Source: DATBAT01 sp963824805
Lineage (GTDB): Bacteria > Acidobacteriota > Terriglobia > Terriglobales > Acidobacteriaceae
Direction: 5' to 3'
DNA length: 64,000 nucleotides
Assembly (NCBI GenBank): GCA_963824805.1
Contig: CAWGQZ010000016.1
Location: 15,670 to 79,669 of the forward strand
The translations under genes were made by a program, and so were the position numbers. Numbering within the stretch: the first letter of the stretch is position 1; each line of letters opens with the position of its first letter. Under the pieces are notes generated by a model that saw only the letters and a list, made by a program, of their open reading frames with translations, made no database searches and was not told where the DNA came from. Shown here piece after piece: positions 47,043 to 55,069 of this stretch.

Positions 47043-48671
47043 CTAACGGCTCTTCTTTTTTTTCTGAGCGTTTTTCTTGGCAGGCGCCTTTTGGGCAGCC
47101 GGTTTGGTTGATTTTTTCGGCGCTTCCTTTTTCGCCTGCTTGGCAGCAGGCTTAACAACTGGTGGCTTGGGGACAGCTTTCGGCGACGCAGCCGTGGCAC
47201 CAGCCGGAGATTTGGCGGCGCCCTTTGTGGCTACAGGTTTTTGGGCTGGTGCAGGAGCGGCATTCGGTACCGCGGCTGCGGCTCCCTTTCCTTTCTTCTT
47301 ACCAGCAACTGGCGCGGGCAAGGCCGGAACTGCGGCCGCCGCCGCAGCTGCCTTGGCGCCCCGCCCTCGTTTCGGCGGAGGGGGCGGCGGTGGAGGTGGC
47401 GGAGCCAACGGCTTCAGGAATTTAAGAATTTCGGTGCGCGAGCGCAAACGGCCATCCAACAACAGCATGTGTACGTCATGCGCAATCTTGGGATACTCGG
47501 GCAACTGGGGTGTGATAAAGAGTTCCGCCATCTCCGGCAATGGAATCTTTTGCTGGACCTGTCTCCACTTGGTAAAGAAATTCTTGAGCTTCTGGATCAC
47601 GCCCTGCTGTCGAGCTGTGACCGAAAGGAACAGAATCATTTCCGGCCGGGCTTCGGACAGCAGCTTCCAGGTACGGGAGGGCGTAGCCGCTTCTTTGCTG
47701 TTCAAACGCTTCGCCAGTTCTTTGGCGTTGTCTTCCAGGTCTCCCCATGATTCGATGAGATCTTTGCGCGGCATTAGCTTGCGCATGTCCGCGACTTCTT
47801 TATCGCTGAGCCGGGCAGTCAGGAAATACATGACAGCCGGCGCGGGATCGGGAGTATATCCCAGCTCATTCATCTGCTGGCGTGTTTTCACCAGTTGGGT
47901 CAATCCCGGCAAATCGACCTTAGCGCTCGTCCAGTGCGCACTCAGGACTTTTAGCCAGCCTTCTTTCTCCAGAACTTTGAGAATGTGAAGCGGATCATCT
48001 TCGTAAGCAATCTGCGCGATTTCGTAGCCGATCGCACGATTGGTGATGTACTCGATGTAGTTGTTTTCCTTGGCCGAGTCGTAACGGGCTTGGGTGCGTT
48101 CCTCCAGCGGCCAGTGGAAACGCGCGGCGAAACGGGTAGCGCGAATCAGCCGCGACGGATCCTCTACAAAGGCATAGTTCGTCAGAGCGCGCAGCAACTT
48201 GGCTTCAATGTCGGCGGCCCCATTGAAAGGATCCATCAATAGACCACGCGATCCGGGGTTCAGCGACAGCGCCATTGCATTCACTGTGAAATCCCGGCGA
48301 CGAAGGTCTTCAATAATGGTGGCTCCGGAGACAATAGGAGGCTTACCCGCTTTTTCGTAGCGCTCGGTTCGCGCCATGCTGATCTCGGCCCGCACGTTGC
48401 CGGGCAAGAGGACGTGAATGGTGCGGGTGTCGTCATCCGAACCGACGATCCGTGCCCCGGCACGTTCCAGCTCTTTATTCAGCTTTAAGGGATTGCCCTG
48501 AACGCTGAAGTCGAGATCGCGAATGGGAAAACCGGAAATAATGTCCCGGACCGCCCCGCCGGTGAGATAAACGTTCATCTCCGCTGCACGTGCGATTTCC
48601 TGAACAAGGGTGACCCCCCGCAACTGATCCGGGGTAAGCCTTATTTCCAGCGTGTAAATATAATCAGCCAT
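47043..48671 (-). CDS. CCA-adding-type tRNA nucleotidyltransferase / poly(A) polymerase family with a Pro/Ala/Lys-rich tail
   Basis: The first 430 residues form a class II nucleotidyltransferase. They include VYLTGGAVRDIISGFPIRDLDFSV with the active-site D-x-D, the motif RRRDFTVNAMALSL, and the flexible-loop sequence VEDPSRLIRATRFAARF used for base recognition. It adds CCA to tRNA 3' ends or, in some bacteria, only part of CCA. From about residue 430 there is a run of ten prolines followed by alternating Ala/Pro/Lys blocks to the C-terminus (positive, low complexity). Such a tail is unusual for this enzyme, and could bind RNA or be disordered. The 542-residue length exceeds the typical 400-450. 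It is a stand-alone gene. Confidence 0.87.
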   Translation of the reverse strand: MADYIYTLEIRLTPDQLRGVTLVQEIARAAEMNVYLTGGAVRDIISGFPIRDLDFSVQGNPLKLNKELERAGARIVGSDDDTRTIHVLLPGNVRAEISMARTERYEKAGKPPIVSGATIIEDLRRRDFTVNAMALSLNPGSRGLLMDPFNGAADIEAKLLRALTNYAFVEDPSRLIRATRFAARFHWPLEERTQARYDSAKENNYIEYITNRAIGYEIAQIAYEDDPLHILKVLEKEGWLKVLSAHWTSAKVDLPGLTQLVKTRQQMNELGYTPDPAPAVMYFLTARLSDKEVADMRKLMPRKDLIESWGDLEDNAKELAKRLNSKEAATPSRTWKLLSEARPEMILFLSVTARQQGVIQKLKNFFTKWRQVQQKIPLPEMAELFITPQLPEYPKIAHDVHMLLLDGRLRSRTEILKFLKPLAPPPPPPPPPPKRGRGAKAAAAAAAVPALPAPVAGKKKGKGAAAAVPNAAPAPAQKPVATKGAAKSPAGATAASPKAVPKPPVVKPAAKQAKKEAPKKSTKPAAQKAPAKKNAQKKKKSR

Positions 48672-49026
48672 GCGTTTCGGTAAACGCCAAGCCCAGATGG
48701 CAGTTCGGCGTGCCTAAGGCTCCAGTTTTCCACAGGACTAGCCTTGGGGGAAATAACGGCTCCGTCACTTCGAGGTAAGTGACTCCACCCAAAAGGCTTA
48801 GACTTGCTTTGATGGGACGCGGCAAACTACAGAAAATACCACAAGGTTTACCGTTTGGCTACAAGAACCGTAGAACAGGCCCGTTTTTCATACAAAAGGT
48901 GGGAAAATCGTGGAAACAGAACCGTCCGATCGGCCTCAAGCGCTGGTCATGATGGTGATTCAGGCACCCTTGAGGCAAGATCAACGCTCGGAGGCCGATT
49001 TTTGCCTGTAAGCTATTGAATACAGA
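48672..49026. other. Intergenic region between divergent genes, nothing recognised
   Basis: These 355 bases separate the minus-strand nucleotidyltransferase from the plus-strand protein at 49027. They should hold both promoters. I see no clear terminator, RNA gene or conserved motif. Confidence 0.5.
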
Positions 49027-49512
49027 ATGCCTTCTACACACAAGAAAGTAATCGTCCGGAAAATCGACCGCGACAGCCTCAACGGCTACGTCTCCCCGGC
49101 CAACTACGTGCACGAAGGCAAACTGGAATTGCTCAATACATCAGGGAATGTGGTTGCGATCGATCTTCGCGACATCAAAGGCGTCTTCTTCGTACGGGAA
49201 TTTGGCGAGCTAGACACTTTCAGTCGCAAGACCTTTACCAGCCGCCCACGAACCGAGGGGCTCTGGGTGCGGCTGAAGTTTAAGGATAACGAGGTACTGG
49301 AGGGCATGATGCCCAATGACCTCAGCCAAACCACGCCGGACGGGTTCCTGGTCAATCCTCCTGATTTGCGCTCAAATACCCAGCGAATCTTCGTACCCCG
49401 TTCGGCCCTGGAGTCACTAACCGTCATCGCGGTGATTGGCGCCACCCGCCGCCGCAAGCGAGGCATGCCCAGCGACCAGCGGCAGGTATCCATGTTTGAG
49501 GGTGACTTGTAG
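49027..49512 (+). CDS. Small soluble protein of unknown function
   Basis: The 161-residue protein begins MPSTHKKVIVRKIDRDSLNGYVSPANYVHEGKLELL and has a regular alternation of hydrophobic residues (VVAIDLRDIKGVFFVREFGE, then GLWVRLKFKDNEVLEGMMPND). This suggests a small beta-barrel, possibly of an Sm-like or PilZ-like fold. The C-terminus is basic (RRRKRGMPSDQRQ). I do not recognise a named family. There is no signal peptide or membrane segment. It reads through with no frameshift, and its stop lies 2 bases from that of the convergent membrane-protein gene. Confidence 0.7.
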   Translation: MPSTHKKVIVRKIDRDSLNGYVSPANYVHEGKLELLNTSGNVVAIDLRDIKGVFFVREFGELDTFSRKTFTSRPRTEGLWVRLKFKDNEVLEGMMPNDLSQTTPDGFLVNPPDLRSNTQRIFVPRSALESLTVIAVIGATRRRKRGMPSDQRQVSMFEGDL

Positions 49513-49514
49513 TT

Positions 49515-50780
49515 CTACCCGAACCACTCCGCGTCGTACATCAGCCTGAGCCATTCGCGGTGTTCAGCATTCAGCAAATGCTCACACCATGCGAGGTCGC
49601 GCAGGACTGGATAGGCATTGGCATCAGGCTTGACGGAACTGGCCTCCGTGGCGGAGTCGTCAGCAACCACGATCACTTGCCCAAAATTTGAGCCTATCAG
49701 GACGCTTTCATGCCGCACTTGTCCGTCGGGCTGAGCGGTAACGGCCGCGAAAGTATTCTGGACCAAAGACTTCTCGGTCTCGGCCAGAGCCTTATGCGCC
49801 GCATAGAAGCGGCTTTTGTTGCGCGAAAACTCAAAGGCAGCAAGATAGGTTCGAATTCCCGCCGCTAACACCGGCAACACAATTGCCGCCAGAAAAAAAA
49901 CAAATGCCACCCGGGGAGAGCCCCCTGGTTGGCGACCCATTTAGCCAGCACCGCCATAATGCTGATGAAGAAAAACAAGGGAAGATAGTGCCGCATCTGG
50001 TCCTTGATTTCATTGCGCTGGGCCCGGTTCGCCAAGTATTCCTTTTGCGGACTCAGGCGCTTGGCCAAATAATATTCGGTCAAAGCTTGAAGGCTTTCCC
50101 TTCTCATGCGCGAGTCCGGCGGTTCATAGGGCCCGGCCGGAGAGGGCTCGTTTAAGGCCTTTTCCAAGTCCTCGCTATTCGTCAACTGCTCGATCGCACC
50201 TATTCGTGTCCGAATCCAGTTCTCGGGACTCTCAGAGCCTTCCCACACCGACGGCTGTATCAAAAACTCGTAACGGAGCAGGCGGAATAACTCGGAACGA
50301 TGGCGAAAACGCAGCCAATTCACCTTGTAGCGCTGCTTCCGGCCGAACCAGACGACCGTCAGAGTCACCCCTGCACTGAGAATCTCTCCATTTTCGATCC
50401 ACTTCCCCTTATCAGCGGTTTGTTCAGACTTTACTAAAACCTGCTGGTTAGGTTTCGTGATCTCCTCTGCGGGCTTCTGACCAATTGCCGTGCGGTATGC
50501 CAGGCCAACGATCGCCAGGACAACGGTAGCGGGGCGGCCCAACGGCCGCTATGTACACCAGAATTTGGTGCCGCTGCTGAAACCAGATAGCCTGCTTGTC
50601 GGCAGCTTTAAAGGCGTCGTTGATGACGCAGCACCATTTCAGCGGCAGCAGCGAGGCGTACCGGTCCCAGTCTGATTGATTGTCCTGGATGTCATCGAAG
50701 GGATCGGTTTCGGTGGGACCACAAACGCGGACTTCGCCGTCGCTGGTTGAGGCCCCGGGTTTAGGCTCTGGCGCAGGCAT
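49515..50780 (-). CDS. SLATT/DUF4231-like multi-pass membrane protein, two compensating frameshifts
   Basis: After correction (an extra C near 50535 and a missing G in a G-run near 49925) the protein is about 421 residues. It contains two similar halves, each with a soluble helical segment rich in Arg, Gln, Lys and Glu leading into a pair of membrane helices: KAADKQAIWFQQRHQILVYIAAVGPPATVVLAIVG, and later QRNEIKDQMRHYLPLFFFISIMAVLAKW plus VAFVFFLAAIVLPVLAAGIRTYL. That arrangement resembles the SLATT or DUF4231 two-helix membrane modules, though I cannot confirm it. The start at ATG 50780 is provisional; the frame is open upstream to TTG 50858. It lies directly downstream of the RyR-domain gene on the same strand, 46 bases apart. 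It probably signals or forms a membrane pore together with the RyR protein. Confidence 0.68.
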
Positions 50781-50826
50781 GGCAGCGGGCTTTGAGGGCC
50801 GATTCTGGCATCGGCGGCAGGCCCTG

Positions 50827-51111
50827 TCAAGCTTTGGAAATGCGGTAACCAAAAGCAATGACAGCCTTCAAAGCCTGAATCGCAGTCTTGCGATCGTAAA
50901 CCTTCTCCGCTTCCGGAAGTTCTTCATAAGGAACCAGCGAGGGATGTTCTTTGCGCGAATCGTTTCGCTCGAGACCAAAATGCCATCCCTGTGCCATGCG
51001 CTCCTGGGCCCAGACGTCGTGGGTATTCTTCGCCAGCCGCTCGGTAAGATCGATTATGTCTGGGCTAAGCGTAACGGAAGAAGTATCGACAGGTTGCGGC
51101 TTGTAACTCAT
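50827..51111 (-). CDS. RyR-domain protein
   Basis: The 94-residue protein is essentially one RyR domain: YKPQPVDTSSVTLSPDIIDL, then LAKNTHDVWAQERMAQGWHFG, then HPSLVPYEELPEAEKVYDRKTA and ALKAVIAFGY. Its residues match the repeat first seen in ryanodine receptors, where W-A-x-x-R, G-W and P-Y/F-x-x-L are conserved. In bacteria these domains occur in standalone form or fused to membrane and signalling modules, and their ligand is unknown, though adenosine-type nucleotides have been suggested for similar small domains. ATG 51111 is the only sensible start. It is the first gene of a probable two-gene operon with the SLATT-like membrane protein. Confidence 0.85.
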   Translation of the reverse strand: MSYKPQPVDTSSVTLSPDIIDLTERLAKNTHDVWAQERMAQGWHFGLERNDSRKEHPSLVPYEELPEAEKVYDRKTAIQALKAVIAFGYRISKA

Positions 51112-51200
51112 CCCAACATTCTACGAGATGAAACCTAGGTGGATTCGAGTGAAAACGAGCTCAACGATATACATTCTTAGCGGGAGGCACGTCAATCCAG

Positions 51201-51680
51201 ATGAGCAATCTGCCGCAAGGGCAAAAGAAACGAAATCACAAGAAAAAGGGATTTCTCCATCGCCATTCACTCGGGCTGGCCTCGCTCGGCATCCTGGTGC
51301 TACTGATCATCCTTTACAACTTCAATGATCCGCAAACTCATTGGGGATCATTCCTAGGCAACGCCGTAGCCGACTGGACCGGCGTGGCCGTCACAGTGTT
51401 CGCAACCAAATACTTGTACGAAAAGGGATCCGCCGAAAGCCGGAATCCCAAACACGAACCAGACAATGCCTTCCTGCGATTTTGCCTCGACCATTCCCTG
51501 CTGCTCGTTCTAATCCCGACTGGGGTGATATGGACGGTTATGTTTCTGCACTCCAAGACCGATTCCAAGTGGGGCCAGGTTGTAGGCAACGTCGTCTCCG
51601 AGTGGACTCAACTAATCGGCCTGGTGATCATGACCAAGCGCTTGATCGAACAACATTCAAAGGAAAGTGCCAAAGGATAA
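51201..51680 (+). CDS. Small membrane protein with an internal duplication
   Basis: The 159-residue protein has a basic N-terminus (QKKRNHKKKGFLHRH) and about four hydrophobic segments. Two halves are related: HWGSFLGNAVADWTGVAVTVFATKYL in the first matches KWGQVVGNVVSEWTQLIGLVIMTKRL in the second, each preceded by a hydrophobic helix. The family is not recognised. It is divergent from the RyR gene by 89 bases, and convergent with the metallo-beta-lactamase-fold gene. A link to the RyR/SLATT-like pair is possible but unproven. Confidence 0.72.
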   Translation: MSNLPQGQKKRNHKKKGFLHRHSLGLASLGILVLLIILYNFNDPQTHWGSFLGNAVADWTGVAVTVFATKYLYEKGSAESRNPKHEPDNAFLRFCLDHSLLLVLIPTGVIWTVMFLHSKTDSKWGQVVGNVVSEWTQLIGLVIMTKRLIEQHSKESAKG

Positions 51681-51697
51681 CCTTCAATTCCGGTTGT

Positions 51698-52747
51698 CTA
51701 GAATGGCTGACTGGAAGGGGAACTTCCCGTACCCTTCCTGGAATAGCTCTTCGTTTCTTTGGTTCGAGAGTTGAACACAGTGAAGTTGCCATCCCCATCG
51801 GCTCTAACTTTGATGTAGTTGCCTTCCGATTTCTCATCCAGATTTGCAATGAACGGTTCGGCGACATTGAGCGGACGTTCGCCCGTGGTTGAGAGATGTA
51901 GTTGCCAAAGATCTTCAAGCCCCGGGGAATTGTGGATGGTCTGCCAGGTTGCCGGATCGTCACCTTTATCGACCCCATTTTCCATGACGCCCACCCGCGG
52001 GGCCAATCCCCACACCAGGGCTTTGGCATTTGACCCAGCGGCACCGTGATGGGTCACGAGATAAAGATCAACAGTTCCGATCATATTGTTGGGACACGCC
52101 AGTTCCAATTCCTGTTTCTCGGAAAGATCTCCCAGGTCCAGGAAACGGAATTTGCCAAACGTGATCAGCGTCCCTACGGAACGCGAGTTTTCAGTGTCGT
52201 CAAAGGACGACGTGGACAGAAGATCGCAAAACGCATTTGCCGTTCCCGCTCCCGCCAGCGGGTCCGCAATATGAGCTCCCGCGGCGGTGAGCACCTTGAC
52301 CGTCACATCCTTCATGGACAATCCGTCGCCCGGTTTCACTGTGAGATGCTTGGCTTTCTCGGCGATCTTTTTATAGGAATCGTAAACCCTCCGAGATGCC
52401 TCAGAGTCTTCCATGTTCGGGCCGTGATCGACGAATGTGCCCACCCTGATGACCCTCGCGAGATCCGGAACGCCTCCCGCGTGATCGCCGTGGAAATGGG
52501 TCACGACTAAGTAGTCCAGATGTTTTACCTTCGCATCCTTAACTGCGGCGACAATGCGCGCGGCATCACGACCGCCTGCCCATCCTGCGTCGAAAAGCAG
52601 ACCATGACCGGAGGGGGTGGCTACCAACGTGGCCTGACCACCTTCCGTGTCCAGGAAATAGATTTGAAGCAGCTTCGATTTCGATCTGGCAGCAACTGTT
52701 ATCGAAAGGATGGCAACCCACAAGAGACCAAAACCCAATCGCCGCAT
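51698..52747 (-). CDS. Secreted metallo-beta-lactamase-fold hydrolase (ComEC C-terminal-domain type)
   Basis: The 349-residue protein has a signal peptide (LGFGLLWVAILSITVAARS) and the metal-binding motif THFHGDHAGG, with His84, His86, Asp88 and His89. The following segments (FLDLGDLSEKQEL, VDLYLVTHHGAAGSN) match ComEC/Rec2-type and related MBL-fold hydrolases. Relatives include DNA-uptake nuclease domains, but as a secreted single-domain enzyme the substrate here is unknown and could be a nucleotide or other phosphoester. The tail is low-complexity (RKGTGSSPSSQPF). It has no channel domain, so it is not a complete ComEC. The gene is divergent from the transketolase. Confidence 0.83.
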   Translation of the reverse strand: MRRLGFGLLWVAILSITVAARSKSKLLQIYFLDTEGGQATLVATPSGHGLLFDAGWAGGRDAARIVAAVKDAKVKHLDYLVVTHFHGDHAGGVPDLARVIRVGTFVDHGPNMEDSEASRRVYDSYKKIAEKAKHLTVKPGDGLSMKDVTVKVLTAAGAHIADPLAGAGTANAFCDLLSTSSFDDTENSRSVGTLITFGKFRFLDLGDLSEKQELELACPNNMIGTVDLYLVTHHGAAGSNAKALVWGLAPRVGVMENGVDKGDDPATWQTIHNSPGLEDLWQLHLSTTGERPLNVAEPFIANLDEKSEGNYIKVRADGDGNFTVFNSRTKETKSYSRKGTGSSPSSQPF

Positions 52748-52935
52748 GAGTTCTCCGCCGGAATTGTCCGGCTCTTTGGACGGGAATCAAGGTAGCACGT
52801 TCACTACCTGGAGATGCCCCGATCTTCACAGGGCGCAAAGCACATCGCGCAGGAACTTGATAAACTGCAAGCACGGGATCGCCTCATATTTTCAATGGGT
52901 TTCGCATCACCCGGAACACTTATCAGGAGGGCACT

Positions 52936-55024
52936 ATGGTCGCCAGCGAGCAGACTTTGACCGGCCAGCAACTCGATCTACTCAGCATCAACACCATTCG
53001 TACTCTGGCGATCGATGGAGTGCAGCAGGCCAACTCTGGTCATCCCGGGGCCCCAATGGCGCTTGCCCCGGTGGCTTACTCGCTGTGGCAGCAATATCTA
53101 CGTTACGACCCGAAAGATCCGCTTTGGCCAAACCGCGACCGCTTCGTACTTTCTGCCGGCCACGCGTCCATGCTGCTCTACGCGCTGCTCTACCTCTCGG
53201 AGGTACGTGCGGTAAATTCCAACTACGAGCGGCTTGACGATCTGGCGGTGTCGCTTGACGACATCAAACAATTCCGCCAGATCAACAGCAAGACTCCCGG
53301 CCACCCCGAGTATCGTCTGACCTCCGGTGTAGAAACCACCACCGGCCCGCTGGGCCAGGGATGCGGCAACAGTGTAGGCATGGCGATGGCCGCCAAGTGG
53401 CTGGCTGCACGTTACAACCAGCCTGGTTATGACATCTTTAGTTACAACATCTATGTGATCTGCAGCGACGGCGACATGATGGAAGGGGTTGCCAGCGAAG
53501 CCGCCTCCCTTGCCGGACACCTGAAGCTTTCCAATCTTTGCTGGATTTACGACAACAACCACGTCACCCTCGACGGGCCTGCCAACTGGTCGTTCAGCGA
53601 GGACGTCAGTAAACGCTTTGAAGCTTACGGTTGGAATGTCACCACCGTTGATGACGCCAACGATCTGAACCAGCTTGGTAAGGCCTATGGCAACTTCCTC
53701 CAGACCAATGATCGGCCGACGCTTATCAATGTGCACAGCCACATCGGCTATGGATCGCCACACAAGCAGGATAGTAACGCCGCTCACGGCGAACCGCTGG
53801 GCGAAGACGAAGTTAAGCTGGTGAAGAAGGCATACGGCTGGCCGGAAGATGCCAAGTTCCTGGTACCCGACGGCGTGCTCGATAATTTCCGTGAAGGAAT
53901 TGGCAAGCGTGGTCAGGGCGAACATCAGAAGTGGAGGAAGCTGTTCGACGATTACTCGAAGAAATTCCCTGAGCTCGCGAAGCATATCGACCTGATGCAA
54001 AGACGTGAGCTCCCGGAAGGCTGGGACAAGGATCTTCCTACCTTCCCGCCTGATCCCAAGGGGATCGCCACCCGCGAAAGCGGCGGCAAGGTTCTGAACG
54101 CGATTGCCAGGAATGTTCCCTGGCTGATTGGCGGCTCCGCCGATCTTGCCACCTCCAACAAGACTACTTTGAAGTTCGAGGGCGCGGGCGACTTCCAGGC
54201 GGGCAAGTATGCCGGCCGTAATTTGCATTTTGGAGTACGCGAGCACGCCATGGGATCGGCCGTCAGCGGGATGGCACTCTCCAATGTGCGGCCCTTCGGC
54301 GCGACCTTCTTCAACTTCAGCGACTACATGCGTCCCACGATCCGGCTGGCGGCGATCATGGAGATTCCGACCATCTACGTTTACACCCACGATTCGATCG
54401 GCCTGGGAGAAGACGGTCCCACGCACCAACCCGTCGAGCAGCTGCCTTCTTTGCGGGCGATTCCGGGTTTGGTGGTGCTCCGCCCTGGCGATGCCAATGA
54501 AGTGGTTGAGGCCTGGAAAGTGGTAATGCAATTGAAAAATGAGCCGGCAGCGTTAGTCTTGAGCCGGCAGAATCTGCCTACGCTTGATCGCACCAAATAC
54601 GCGTCTGCCAGCCGGTGTCGCCAAGGGCGCCTATATCCTGGCCGACGCCGAGGATAGCAAGCCCGAGGTAATTCTGATGGCGACCGGCAGCGAATTGTAT
54701 CTATGCGTGAACGCATATGAGGATTTGAAAAAGCAAGGAATCAAGGCGCGCGTAGTGAGCATGCCGTCGTGGGACATCTTCGAGCACCAGGACGAAGCTT
54801 ACCGCCGAAAAGTCCTCCCGCCCGAAATTAAGGCCCGCGTTTCCGTGGAGCAAGCATCAACCTTCGGTTGGTCGCAATATGTAGGACCGACGGGCGTCAT
54901 CATCGGCATGCACACCTTCGGCGCCTCAGCCCCGCTCAAGGAATTGCAGAAAAAGTTTGGATTCAGTCCCGACAAAATCGTCGAGGCCGCACGCGAGGCA
55001 ATTTCCCGATCCAAAGGGAAATGA
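52936..55024 (+). CDS. tkt: Transketolase, one frameshift
   Basis: The protein has all transketolase features: the N-terminal HPGAPMALAPVAYSLW, the thiamine-diphosphate motif (GDGDMMEGVASEAASLAGHLKLSNL, ending WIYDNN-H), the pyrimidine-binding GVREHAMGSAVSGMAL, and THDSIGLGEDGPTHQPVEQL. It transfers two-carbon ketol units between sugar phosphates. AGGAGG precedes ATG 52936 at a good distance. The frame breaks near 54612; one extra base in CCGG separates KYASAS from GVAKGAYILADAED. The joined protein is about 695 residues, slightly longer than the usual 660. It is the first gene of the pentose-phosphate operon, with tal-pgi, gnd, zwf, glk and pgl following. Confidence 0.93.
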
Positions 55025-55069
55025 AACTTACCTCGGACCAACAACATCAAGAATAGTTAGGAGCAATCT

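Noticed and set aside
51698..52747. A complete ComEC DNA-uptake protein
   Set aside because: It has only the metallo-beta-lactamase-fold domain and a signal peptide; the membrane channel domain is absent.
53098..54531. A 477-codon open frame on the minus strand opposite the transketolase gene
   Set aside because: It has no recognisable domain, lies fully antisense to an obvious tkt gene, and arises from the codon bias of the real gene.
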